Shown here piece by piece: positions 36,891 through 47,757 of a stretch of DNA of 63,762 nt. A program made the translations under genes and the position numbers. Source of the stretch: Chara braunii (lineage: Eukaryota > Streptophyta > Charophyceae > Charales > Characeae); NCBI GenBank assembly GCA_003427395.1, contig BFEA01000249.1, positions 41,668 to 105,429 of the forward strand. The letters run 5' to 3'. Positions within the stretch are counted from its first letter, which is position 1. The number at the start of each line of letters is the position of its first letter. Below the pieces are notes generated by a model. The model was not told where the DNA came from. It worked only from the letters and a program-made list of their open reading frames with translations, and ran no database searches.

Positions 36891-37148
36891 CTAAGTAAAA
36901 TAAACTTAGCTCAGAAAATGCAGGAATTAAAACAAACTCCTTTGACTCTAACATGTGGAGAGCATCTAAAGCAACTACCTATCCAACTGAAACTCATACT
37001 AAACAATAGTCTCACTCAGCCACATGCAAGGTCAAACCACAAAGGTAAGTACTCTCACCAGCCCCAAGTCAACCTTATCAAACAATAGTTCATAGTCTTT
37101 CAATTATTTATCCCCTTATACCCAGCTTACATATGGGATAAAGCTAGA

Positions 37149-37862
37149 CCACCCAAACTTATGAAACATGTCTAGCTTAGTCATTGAATATACACAAACA
37201 CAGGGCACTACAACTTTTCTCTTCCTTGGGCACGTGACTAGGGCACCCTAGTCGCCCTTAATTGTTTAAGTATTCAAGTTTTATATAATTATCTGCACTT
37301 TGTCTTTTAAGGTAGCATATGACTGAACCGATCATCTTTAGCTCGAGATTCAGTCTGTCCCTTCGTACCACAAGTTTATTCTTAGTTAATACTTTTTTTA
37401 GTTTGTGATAAGTTATAGTCAAACCACCCAAACTTATAGAACAATGTCTGACTAGCCTGTTTATAGATAAAGTAATAGTAAAATATAACCAAATTATACT
37501 CTTCTGGTTTCAACATGTGTGTAGCATTAGGCCAAGACCACCCAAACTTATGAAACATGTCTGATCCTTTTTCTAATTCGTCCCCTTAAATAAAACAGGA
37601 AGAGGTTGAGCCACCCAAACTTATGGAACATGCTCAGACCCCCTCGTTCAGAATGAAAAGAAACTTAGAAAACTCAAAATAAACAAGGGAACCAAACCAC
37701 CCAAACTTATGGGATAATGCTTGGTTCCTAAAAAGTCAGCCACAAACAACCCTTGCAAGTCAGAGCAACCAGACCACTCAAATTTACGGAACATGTCTAG
37801 TTCTCCAAGTAATTCAAAAATAAACGTAGCACTGGGTCTCCCCAAACTTATGGAGATTTTTC
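37149..37862. repeat. Seven-site array of CCACCCAAACTTATGG motifs
   Basis: Sites near 37149, 37423, 37537, 37611, 37697, 37773 and 37845. Six have CAAACTT and one CAAATTT. The positions correspond to those of the CAATCTT array at 19476-20180. Confidence 0.7.
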
Positions 37863-40800
37863 CAACCTTTGATAGACCCAGTCACACAAGCAATACTGCC
37901 TTGTTCCCATCCTTCACCCAGATGCAACCCCACAATCTGCTTTCAGTCATACAACAAAACTAAAACTGACATTACACATACGTTTCTTTATTTTAAGTTT
38001 GGTTCAAGTCCTAAAAGTCAGATTGAAAGTCAAAGTAGGGACGCACGCAGTATACTCAGTCAACCATAGCAAGAATTACGGTTAGGGGCTATACCAGGGT
38101 TTATAGAAGGAGATGAAAGGTTACCTCTCAATTCCCTGCCTCCAGAACTCCTGAGTTCTGGCAGATCTCCCGCAATCGGTGGGCTGACTCCCCACAGATT
38201 CTTGTTGTGGTCCTACAACTTGCAATCCTGCCTACTGCCTTCCTCTCATAATAGGATTGAACTTGGAGTAAGAAGGACAAAAAATAGGAGTTTTAGACTC
38301 TCGAGATACGGGAGGGGGACAAACTCAACTCCCATGAGAGGGCCTTGACGCCTTCAAATCCAGAGGTCCCCGCAATGATGGCCAACACGCACACAGTCGT
38401 TGGTCAAACTGAAGCCAAATCGTCGAATGTTGACCTTCTGGCGACTCTCCAAATCGCAGAACTAACCCTCCCTTCCATGGGTTCCAACCACTTTATAAGG
38501 CTTGTGAATCAACACGCAATGGGCACAACTCAAAGTGCAGGCTGCATGTCAGAGACAACAGGTCTCTCTCTCGCCACAGTGAAACAATGGCATGGCTTGA
38601 CTAGCCATGCAGCGACAGAGTACCTGCTGATACCGACTGTGCAGCCTTAACCAAGTCCTAGTGAACGTCCAACTTGTGGTTGGACTCGGACTCCTTCGGC
38701 CGGTATGGTGGGCAGCGCACCGGCCGGTAGACAGGCCTCCGATTCCGCAGTTTCCCTCAAGCTATGTCATAGGCCAGTAAAACGTGTGTTGGCTAGTAGG
38801 TAAGTCTGCAATCTCGATAATGTGCGGCAATACGCAGTCCAAAACCTCGCAACAGGGTATAACATCCACAACAGGTTGCTCACGAAGTCACCACAGCGAC
38901 TACTTATGCCCTTGGCAGCTGCAACACCATACCACCAGCCATACTGCATCCGGCGCCTGATTATACGTTCACAGGGACCCCTTCGGTTGAAGATAGTAAC
39001 AATGTTCGGCCTACAACATTAGATATCATATGATCACCAACAATCAATAGCTCATTTGCGGTTTGACAATTCCTTGCACAAAATTCTGCAGCTTAATAGT
39101 GTGGAAAATAAGACGGAATCTGCCTCTAGAGCACGACACTATACACAACTCTCCAACCATTCACATAAATTACCCTCATCGATGTGGCGAGCAACACACC
39201 GCTCAACAGGTAAATCTTCATCCTCACAATTCTTCCCTTCCTATTCTCTCCCGTCCCCCTTTGCACGACACTCCTAGGATGCACCCATGCTCATGTAAGG
39301 AAAGAGCGGATGAACGTTCCACCAAAACATTAGGAGGTACATCCACCCCCCCCCTCGTCGTTTCTACTCGAGCCTCCCCCATAACTCCGTTTCTCCCACC
39401 GTGCTCACAGAGCCGTCCGTCTGAACAACACACCAACCAACTAGTACATATTCCACCCCACGGCTGTCTATTACGCCTCTCCTACTGATAGAATGAGCAA
39501 AATCGAAAGAATCTCCCACCGAAAAATGACCAGAGTCACGACATTTCAAAATCGCTTCTCCTACACGTGGCCCCCTCTCCTAGCTGGATGGCGAAATCTG
39601 ACAATTTCCTTGCCTATGGGAGTTCTTCATCGGGCGCACAATGATTGAAAACCCCCAATTTGAATCTTCAGCCGTTCGTTTTCGTTAAGAAACGTACGAG
39701 GTAGAAGAAAAATGTCCCCGCCATATCCTTCTCGTCGCTACCTCCGCGCAACATCCTTCCTTACTAACTTCCTATCTACTAACCTATCGCTTAAACTAAC
39801 CATATCAGTGGATTTGCCCTCCTCAAAAACCTCGGATTCGGCTCTTGGTTTGCCCGAATCCATTGAGGGTTGAGTGCGCTAAGCACTTTTCACCTCATCA
39901 ACTCCTCCCCTTTTTGTTGCCATCTCCTCTTCTTCCCCGTCTCAACTTGCAAATGGATCCTGTGGCAGATCGCGTTCGGGTGCGTTTGCCTTTTTTGCGC
40001 CCGCTGTCTGTCATTGCACTGCCTCCCCCCCCCCCCACTACCTGACTCCTTCGACTTCCCATCTTCGACTATGTGATGCAGTGGAGTTGTCAAGCGCTCC
40101 GCTATCTGCCTCGTATTCTGTTACTAACGCTGCTCAGTCGGCCCCATCGCTTTTCTCCTTGTCTAACTCTTGTCGATATCGGCCTTCCCTTCACAACTCT
40201 CGATCCCGTAGCTGCGAGGCGGCGCCCCTCACCAGCCCACTCGCTATTCTGAGGGAAACTTTGCAAGGGTGGTCCAACAAGTTTGTACCATTCGAAGAGG
40301 CATATACCGTCGCCGCAAACGCAAACTCCGACTTAGAGGCACTCTGTCATAGTCCCGCGCACAGTATTACCAGCCGCCCGCCCCATACCCAAGTCCCGAC
40401 GTACGACTTCCCCGCCAGTAGCATTGCGACCCTTCTGCTTAGCGCCCCTGGTCCCGGCCCTGTGCCGAAGTGTCCAGACACCACAAAGGGTGTCGATTGG
40501 TATCTGCGGCAGGACTGTATGGAGGTGAGTATCTCCGGGTCCGAACGGATGGTACTGCTGTTGTGACCACCCTGACTCCTCAATCGGTGGAAAGACACGA
40601 ACTTACTCCTAAGCCTACAATATGGGCTTAGGCGCATGCACATTGAACTCCCCGGTCCGTGCTTCAACATGGTGGGACTGTGGACCCTCACGAACATCCC
40701 GAACACTCGAAGAACTCACATGTCAACGAGGAGGCGCGTGCTCAAGGTCCTCGACCATCGTGACGACCTTCAATCCGGCGTTGTGCCTGAGTCAAGGAGT

Positions 40801-41481
40801 ACCGAAGCAAGGTAAATTATAGTACAAAAATTAATAAAAATATTTAGACCTTTTTAATCGTCAGATTACGGCGGACGAGGAAAAAGAAACTGCTAGCACC
40901 TTTCCATCCCCGCCGACTACAAAACCAAGGGAGGATAGCCCCGTCGGACTCTCAACCCCATTGGTCCTTCCGCTCTACTATGCTATTCCCTCGTCATCGC
41001 CGCTTGACCATGATCCTTGAATCTCTTTAAGGAAAGTCCGATGTTGTTGCCAATAGGGCTAGGCCCAAGTCTGGGTCTAGTTTTGGCGGATATCTCATTA
41101 AAACAATACCTGCGTAATTCGCAGACCTACCAAGATGCGTTCAAAATCACACTGTTGTCGATGTCGTCCTCCGCACATACGCATAGGCCACCGACAAACA
41201 CATAAATCAACGAGATATAATCTTTTAATCCTAGCTTAGTCAGGGCCAAAAATCTGGCCGGCAACTACGCGGATCTTCACAATCACCAATCAAAAATAAA
41301 GGGATCACGCACGCCTCAAATCTGCACGCCCACACACTCTCTACTATAGTGAACTTCCCAGCCAACGTAAACCACAGCCGCAGCCGCGCCTCGAGCGGAA
41401 TACTCAAACTTTAAACTAAACCCATTTCCGTCGCTCGCAAAAAACAAGGCGGATACCCTTGTAAGGGTATTCACACCGACA

Positions 41482-43066
41482 GCACCAAAACCTCCAATGA
41501 GTTGACGCCTCAACGATGCTGGAACATTTGATGGTCGTGCCATATTTTGGTCCGGCAGCTCGAGAATGCCGGACCATCGGACGGTCCGGTCACATGATCC
41601 AGCGTCGTTAAGGCGCCAGACCATCTGATGCTCCAGCGTCGTTAAGGCGCCAAACACTCCAATGGTCCGGTGTCCTCAAGCCGCTAGAACCTCTAATGAT
41701 CCGGCGCCTCGACGGCGTTGGACCATCTGATGGTTGTGCCATCCAATGGTCCGGCGGCTCGAGGACGCCGGGTCATCAAGTGGTTCGGTCATATGGTCCG
41801 GCGTCCTCAAGGTGCCACACCCTCCGATGGTCCGGCATCCTCAAGGCACTAGACCCTCCGATGGTCCGGCGGCTCGAGAACGCCATGCCATCTGATGGTC
41901 CGGTGTCCTCAAGGTGCTTGACCCCTCGATGGTCCGGCATCCTCAAAGACGCCTGACACTCCGACGGTCCAGCGTCCTTAAGGTGTCACGCCCTCCGATG
42001 GTCCAGCGTCGTTAAGGCTCCAGACCCTCCAAGTGTCCGGCGCCTCGACGACGCTGGACCATCTGATGCTCGTGTCATCCGATGGTCTAGCGGCTCGAGG
42101 ACGTCGAACCACCAAAAGGTCCGGCGGCTCGAGGGTGCCTGGCCATCTGATGGTCCGACGTCCTGAAGGCACCAGAGCCCTCTATGGTCTGGCATCCTCA
42201 AAGGCGCCTGACTCTCTGACAGTCCGGCGTCGTTAAGGTGGCAGACCCTCCGATGGTCTGGCATCTTAAAGGCCCCAGACCCTCCAATGGTCCGACGCCT
42301 CGACGACGCCAGACAATCTGATGGTCGTTCCATCCGATGCTCCGACGGTTCGAGGACGCCAGGCCATCTGATGGTCTTGCGTCCTCAAGGCGGCAGATGG
42401 TCCGGTATTCTCAAAGGCACTTGACCCTCTGACGGTCTAGTGCCGTTAAGGTAGCAGACCCTCCGATGGTCCGCCGTCGTTAAGGCGCCAGACCCTCCAA
42501 TGGTCCGACGCTTTGACGACGCCGGACCATCTAATGGCCATGCCATCCGATGGTCCAGCAGCTCGAGGACGCTGGACCACTAGAAGGTCCGGCGGCTCGA
42601 GGACACCAGGCCATCTGATGGTCCGGCTTCCTCAAGGCGCCAGACCCCTCGATGGTCCGGCATCCTCAGAGGCACCTGACCCTCTGATGTTCGAGCGTCG
42701 TTAAGGCATCAGACGCTCCAATGGTCCGGCGACGTTAAGGCGTCAAACTCTCTGATGGTCCGGCGTCGCTAAGGCGCCTGACCCTGCAATGGTTCGGCAC
42801 CTCGACGACGCCTGATCGTCGTGCCATCCGATGGTCTGACGGCTTGAGGAAGCTGGACCACCAGAAGGTCAGGCGTCTCAAGGCCTCCAAGCCATCCGAT
42901 GGTCCAGCGTCCTCAAGGTGCCAGACCCTCCGACGGTCGGGCATCCAAGGCGCCAGACCTTTTGATGGTCGGACATCCTCAGGCGTCAGACCCTCCAATG
43001 GTTCGACGCCTCGACGACGCTGGATAATCTGATGGTCGTGCCATCTGATGGTTCAGCGGCTCGCGG
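41482..43066. repeat. GC-rich satellite of ~34-bp units
   Basis: Head-to-tail degenerate units of the type 'gatggtccggcgtcctcaag' plus 'gcgccagaccctcc'. Variants carry 'gtcgttaagg', 'ggctcgagga' or 'cctcgacgacg'. The variant 'cctcgacgacgc...tggtcgtgccatcc' recurs near 41510, 41705, 42050, 42298, 42510, 42795 and 43008, suggesting a higher-order pattern. It abuts the LTR terminus at 41481. Translations on both strands are repeat artefacts. Confidence 0.9.
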
Positions 43067-43350
43067 CTATGTATCCCCAGCGGCCTCGGTCACCACGGGC
43101 ATGACCGTGGCCCGCGGTCGGGGCCGCGGGGCTGCGGTCATGACCGTCGTGGTCGCGGTCGGGGATGGCCCGCTGAGACCAAGGAGAGGGGGGTCCAGAC
43201 CATCGGGGTCGGGATTCCGACGGCGGGAACAGGGGCCCACCCCCCCATATTAAAAAAAAAACAAAAAAACAAAAAAGGACCTTTTTTTTTTTCCGTTTGA
43301 TTGAACGATTGCGCAGTTTTGTATCGTACATTTTTTGTGTTTTTTTTATT

Positions 43351-43400
43351 GATTGATGGATTGACTGGTTGATTAATTGATTGATTGATTGATTGGTTAG

Positions 43401-43445
<45 letters not shown>

Positions 43446-43574
43446 GGGGGAGGGGTCGCCCCCCCCCCCCGGCACACACACAAGCACACACACGCACACA
43501 CACGCACACACACGCACACACACGCACACACACACACACACACACGCACACACACACACACACACAGACACACA
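43351..43574. repeat. GATT and CA microsatellites left of the gap
   Basis: (GATT)n at about 43351-43444, then 'ggggtcgccccc' and (CA)n with interspersed G up to 43574. The block 'ttgattgattg..ggaggggtcgc' is repeated at about 43840-43880 right of the gap, so a duplicated unit flanks it. Confidence 0.9.
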
Positions 43575-43762
43575 NNNNNNNNNNNNNNNNNNNNNNNNNN
43601 NNNNNNNNNNNNNNNNNNNNNNNNNNNNNNNNNNNNNNNNNNNNNNNNNNNNNNNNNNNNNNNNNNNNNNNNNNNNNNNNNNNNNNNNNNNNNNNNNNNN
43701 NNNNNNNNNNNNNNNNNNNNNNNNNNNNNNNNNNNNNNNNNNNNNNNNNNNNNNNNNNNNNN
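43575..43762. other. Run of 188 unknown bases (assembly gap)
   Basis: 188 N characters inside a CA microsatellite; the (AC)n continues at 43763-43790. The true length is unknown. Any reading frame crossing it is meaningless. Confidence 1.
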
Positions 43763-44165
43763 ACACACACACACACACACACACACACACGCGCGTGTGG
43801 GTCGAACCCGCTGTTTCATTTTTTTTACTTTTTTTTTTTTGATTGATTGAATGATTCGTGGGGAAGGGGTCGCCCTTGCCCCCCGCACACGCACACACAC
43901 ACATGAAAAATAAAAATTTTCCTTTTTTATTACGTTTCTTTTGATTAAAATACTTTTTTTTTCTATTTTTTTAAATAAAAAACACTTTATAATCCAAAAC
44001 TGAAAATATAGGGTTGTAGGTATCTTCAAACCCTACAACCCCATATATTTTTATTGTTTTTTTGTCCATTAGTTTTTTTTTTAAACAATATATGAAATCC
44101 TCAGCCGCACCCAACCGCAGGGGCCATAGCCTGAGGTCGGGATCTCGGTTGCAAGTCGAGTTTGA

Positions 44166-44187
44166 CCCTGTGGTCATGACCACAGGG
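44166..44187. repeat. Perfect 22-bp palindrome
   Basis: The half-site CCCTGTGGTCA is followed directly by its exact reverse complement. It lies 8 bp inside the right end of the 43067-44195 element. A related ATGACC palindrome pair is near the left end (43097-43110 and 43136-43146). Confidence 0.95.
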
Positions 44188-44195
44188 GATTCATA

Positions 44196-44570
44196 GCTCG
44201 AGGAGTCGAGGGCGCTGAACGATCTGATGGTCCTGCGTTGTTGAGGCGTCACGAATGTCGCACAATGTGAGCGACCATTTCCTATGCCTGTGCTGTGGAC
44301 TGGCCATCGCTTGGTGGGAGCAACCTTTTCCCGTTGAGGGAATGGGGACATTGGGGTGGTTAGATACATGATCGGGGGTCTGGGCATGGGGCGATGGGAA
44401 CGACCCTTTCCCGTTAGGGTGGTAGGGATGTTGGGGTGGCAGCAAGTGATTTCCTATTTACCTGCTGCCATTGTGATTTTCCTGTGCTAGTGCTGAGAAC
44501 TTGACATCGCTTGCTGGGAACGACCCTTTCCCTTTAGGGGAATATGCAGGTTGGGTTGGTCAGATGATTT
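44196..44570. repeat. Satellite remnant, then three ~100-bp degenerate repeats
   Basis: 44196-44255 is satellite-like ('ctgatggtcctgcgttgttg'). Then 'catcgcttg.tgggaacgac' followed by 'cctttcccgttaggg' recurs at about 44305, 44390 and 44505, each followed by 'ttggggtggt'-type sequence. Spacing is about 90-115 bp. The remaining sequence to 44786 contains a poly-C run at about 44755-44767 and no other recognised feature. Confidence 0.7.
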
Positions 44571-44786
44571 GTCAACTTACACCTTCCCCATGTCTGTGCT
44601 TGTAGACGTCTTGTGCGCGTCTGGTGCGCGTATTGCAGACTATGCTTTATGTAATGGCCGATAAGGCACCACCCAGTTCGAACGTCGGTTAGATGTTCCA
44701 GTACTAATGAAGGTTGGCAGCATGCTGTTGTCACTGGTCCTTGAGGCCTCTTCCCCCCCCCCCCCCCTCTTCTCCTTACCGTATGT

Positions 44787-45524
44787 TTGTTCCGTGTATT
44801 ACGCCGGTGTGGGGTGCGGTGTTCTGCGGCTGCTTGCTCATTAGGGGTCTCTACGCCGAAGGTTGTCGGAAGGGTCATCACGTTCCAAGAGAAGTATTGG
44901 GCAATCGATTGGCACCTCGGTATGAAAGTCCCCTACTATGGGCCAATCGTTTTCTTGCAAGATGAGAGTGGCAGTTACTACCCATGTGGGGGTATCAACA
45001 CTTACGCATTTGATAAGAACATGCGTGACGAGGAGTACATGAGATTTCATCTCACAACATGTTTCGACATCGATGGTCATGAGGTGCCTGACAACTACAA
45101 GCTCGTGTCGCTCCACGTCGAGAAGTTCCAAGGTTACGGCATCCGCGCAGCGTTAATGCCACCGTTCGACAAGTCAAAGAAGAAGGATGCATCGCATATG
45201 GTGATGCTAAGGCCGTTTGAGTTCCTAAAACACGTTAATTGCTATAAAGTGTCGAACTGCATTGTGACGATTGACAACATGCTGCAGTTGTCAACTCCCT
45301 TCGTGTCGTTCGATCGTGATCTTCAAGACTTCACAGACATAGTGCGATGTCACAAGCTGCAGACGATGGGCCAACCCACTTTGTGGGCTACCGTCTTTGT
45401 CTGCTCGCTAAAGGCGGTAGGCAAGAGTTGTGAGGAGCTGAAAACATCCGTCCAAATGAGCAAAAGCGAGGCCACATCGACACAGGCAAAGAGCGTGAGA
45501 AAGGTCATTGCTTCACTCCAGTGA
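44787..45524 (+). CDS. Unrecognised N-terminal domain ORF of the ParB-like/C48 element
   Basis: An uninterrupted frame of 245 codons, the longest on the plus strand in this part. The first 30 residues are Cys/Arg-rich and may not be translated. From about residue 34 it looks like a folded globular domain ('FQEKYWAIDWHLGMKVPYYG', 'VFLQDESGSYYPCGGINTYA', 'FEFLKHVNCYKVSNCIVTID'), ending with a Ser/Lys helix. I do not recognise the family. Homologous frames follow downstream on the same strand (acidic linker, ParB-like, methylase-like, C48 protease), so it is probably the N-terminal part of that gene, or ORF1 of a mobile element. An intron could replace the stop at 45522. No signal peptide or membrane segment. 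Confidence 0.5.
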   Translation: MFRVLRRCGVRCSAAACSLGVSTPKVVGRVITFQEKYWAIDWHLGMKVPYYGPIVFLQDESGSYYPCGGINTYAFDKNMRDEEYMRFHLTTCFDIDGHEVPDNYKLVSLHVEKFQGYGIRAALMPPFDKSKKKDASHMVMLRPFEFLKHVNCYKVSNCIVTIDNMLQLSTPFVSFDRDLQDFTDIVRCHKLQTMGQPTLWATVFVCSLKAVGKSCEELKTSVQMSKSEATSTQAKSVRKVIASLQ

Positions 45525-45529
45525 AAGGG

Positions 45530-46275
45530 TGTATCTGCAAAACAGGCACAATAAGATGTTGAATATATTGCTCGCGTTTCTTTGTATCCAATTGTTGGGG
45601 CCACTGACCATGAGGATGACGACGAGAAGACAGATGAGTACCCGCGCTTCCGACAGTGGGACTGTGAGTGGTGGGCTGAGGGCAACGACGCGAAAGACAT
45701 AGAGGGCGACGACGACGAATAGCGGTTCTGCGACGGTGCAGAAGATGAAGAGGAAAACTTAGAGGATGGTTGGGCCGAAGGCAATGGTAGTGAAGGCAAA
45801 AAAGATGGTGCTCACGATGGTGATGGGAGTGAAGAAGAAGAGGATGAGGATGCAAGTGACGAGGACGCTGAAGAACGAGAAGACAACTACGAAGGCAGGA
45901 GCGAAGGAGATGAGGGTGGGGTGAACGACAACGATGGTAGGAATTTTGGGTCATAGAAAAGGCGGGAAGCGTATTCCCTAGCCACAAGCGATCACGGCCT
46001 GACAAAAGATGACAATGCGTTGCATGGCACACAAAGGTCTGTGTGCATGCGCAAGAAAAAAATAAAAGTTTGGAGAACAGAGGAGGAGAAGCGGGGACAA
46101 GCTAAGCTCATCAGCCTGCAGGCCTCAAAGGAGGCTTACAAGAAATCCTTAGAGACCCAATCCGCGAAACCAGCAAAGGAAAAGGGTGAACGCCCTCGAT
46201 CTTCCCAGAGACCAAAGGAAGTGATGGACTCTGGGGACGAAGAGGTGGGGACCCACGACATACAACACCGAAGCC
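45530..46275 (+). pseudogene. Acidic then basic linker region
   Basis: In one frame from about 45555 to 45955 the translation is strongly acidic ('DGSEEEEDEDASDEDAEERE'), with one internal stop. A Lys/Glu helical segment follows at 46020-46286 ('KIKVWRTEEEKRGQAKLISL'). Such acidic spacers are common between domains of nuclear proteins. The opposite-strand frame here (His/Ser-rich) is a shadow. It connects the N-terminal domain with the ParB-like domain. Confidence 0.5.
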
Positions 46276-46282
46276 AGGAGAG

Positions 46283-47390
46283 TTGACCAACGACACTATC
46301 GACATCACAAAATATTTTCTTTTTGAATACGACTCGGACGACAATGCGATAGATCGGCCTACCCAAATTTTTGTTGACGTCGTCAACATATTTCTCAACC
46401 CTTCGAAAGGCGTGCAATACAACCACAGACCGTTGAACGAGATACTGGTCACCTCCATCAGGGACACAATGGAACACTCGGAAAAGCAGAAGGAGTGGGA
46501 CAGAAACACGTGGATTCTTGCTTTAGTCGTATCGGTGGAGAAGGAAGGTCGGAACTAGTGGGAGCGTGTGAAGTCGAGGGAGTGGGATGATAACAAGGTT
46601 GCCTCCTACCATTGGTACACTGTGGTCGGCCAACATACAGCGGAGGCAGCAAAGAGGTCGGTCGTTGCTAGATTGCATGCTACCCAGAAGTAGGGCATGC
46701 ACTCTTGGAAGGCGCGGGTTGTGTATTTTGACGACGACCATTTGGAGGGGTATGCATACATCTTCACATTTGCAACACGAGGGAGACATGTCTTATCTCA
46801 TCGTCGTTTCGAATGTCTGTGACTGCTATAAGAGGACTGTGGCAAAATATGAAAGAGTCGATAGGTGATTGGCATTCGGCGAAGGCGGTGGATGAAAGGA
46901 CTTCACAACGTGACCAATATCAGGAGTTCGTACGAAAAGTTATACAGATGACTCCTTACATCACGCTCTGGAACCAGACGTTGACGAAACGATTTGTGAG
47001 GAATTTATCAAACTTGTTAAGGCCCTACATATGTCCCTCGGCGAGCAGTAAGGTGGTGTGGAATCTGGTTGAAATTTTTTTTGACAAATGGGAGAAAGGG
47101 GAACTGCTAGGGCCGGACGACGTCATACTAGTGAATCAGGAAGGGAAAGCAAGCAAGGCGGCAGGACCGGGCCCTGTTGCGAAGACCGTGAAAGATAAAA
47201 AAGTGTTAGTGCATTATGTCCACTCCAACAAAAAGTTCGTCGGGTTTCTCCCCCAGCAGGTGCATGGAAGGTGTTCGGCAATTTCATGCCAAGGGAGAAG
47301 GAGATGACCCTCGAAAAAATACATGCGGGACACGTTGTCATCACGATTGGAAGACCATTAAAAAATTGATGAATATGCAAGACCTGCACG
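46283..47390 (+). pseudogene. ParB/DGQHR-like domain of a large degenerate gene
   Basis: Frame 46283-46558 has 'NHRPLNEILVTSIRDTMEHS' and 'TWILALVVSVEKEG'. The same frame continues past one stop with 'HWYTVVGQHTAEAAKRSVVA'. This is the layout of the ParB N-terminal/DGQHR superfamily: an Arg-Pro element, 'I..SI', a hydrophobic strand, then a G-Q-H-x-x-x-A-A motif. The acidic 'VVYFDDDHLEGYAY' follows. After a frameshift, 46813-47307 is a helical region ('QMTPYITLWNQTLTKRF', 'VWNLVEIFFDKWEKG'). ParB-type domains bind DNA and CTP or act as nucleases, and in phages are often joined to DNA methylases. Assignment is by motif reading only. Confidence 0.45.
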
Positions 47391-47443
47391 TGGAAGTGAG
47401 AAGGGAAAGATATATGGTGCGCATGTTTAAGTATGTCCTGTTC

Positions 47444-47748
47444 TGCGTAGCACGACGAACGTGTTCTCGCCCCTTCACGTTCGCTCGTTCGCGCAAACAG
47501 CTCACGAACATGTTCGAGCGAACATTTTTTTTTTTCGTAATTTTTTGTTTTTCGGTTTTTTATATTTAACTCATGATTGATTATTTTGAATATGACTTCA
47601 AGGCAAAAGTTGCTTGTATTGTTTTTTTACACAATATATTTTTTTTTCAAGTTTTTCTGAAGACGTTTTTTTTTTTTAATGTTCGCGTTCGGAAGGTTTT
47701 AGGCGCTTGTTCGCGTTCGCCTCCGAACGCGAACACGGTGCTACGTAG
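47444..47748. mobile_element. Mutator-like MITE, 305 bp, 9-bp TSD
   Basis: Exact 9-bp direct repeat gtcctgttc at 47435-47443 and 47749-47757. The ends are inverted: TGCGTAGCAC on the left and GTGCTACGTAG on the right. The interior is AT-rich with GTTCG-type motifs near both ends ('cgttcgctcgttcgcg'). Removing it rejoins the host reading frame. A 9-bp duplication is characteristic of MULEs. Confidence 0.85.
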
Positions 47749-47757
47749 GTCCTGTTC

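Larger units (their letters stand above)
34534..41481 (-). repeat. Giant 6.9-kb LTR-like unit, 5' LTR of element B
   Basis: The inner end is beside the PBS. The outer end is the hairpin terminus 'aagggtattcacaccgac' at about 41463-41480. It is collinear with 15430-23881 minus the solo LTR. A TATA-like 'gtttTATActaag' lies on the minus strand at about 35128-35140. It contains the ~125-bp tandem array (36290-36890), the CCAAACTTATGG array (37149-37862) and the X part (37885-41481, most diverged, especially 38340-40900). A CA tract is at 35002-35020. No supported coding frame. Confidence 0.6.
43067..44195. mobile_element. 1.13-kb element inserted in the satellite
   Basis: The ends are inverted: 'ctatgtatcccc' on the left and 'ggggattcata' on the right. 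The flanks are gctcgcgg (43059-43066) and gctcgagg (44196-44203), a probable 8-bp duplication with one change, and satellite sequence resumes on the right. Both subterminal regions are GC-rich and contain ATGACC palindromes. The interior has poly-T/A, GATT and CA microsatellites and a run of unknown bases. No coding capacity. The 8-bp duplication suggests a hAT-type non-autonomous element. Confidence 0.55.

Noticed and set aside
38345-40566. Plus-strand frames of 100-160 codons in the third LTR unit
   Set aside because: No counterpart in the homologous LTR copies and no domain-like pattern; most likely chance frames in C-rich DNA.
43433-43904. Long frames of alternating Thr-His or Cys-Val across the N run
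   Set aside because: They are translations of a CA/GT microsatellite and unknown bases, present in all frames.
45350-46032. Minus-strand frames rich in Ser/His/Leu/Pro opposite the acidic linker
   Set aside because: They mirror the GA-rich plus-strand linker that continues homologous frames; composition is that of an antisense shadow.
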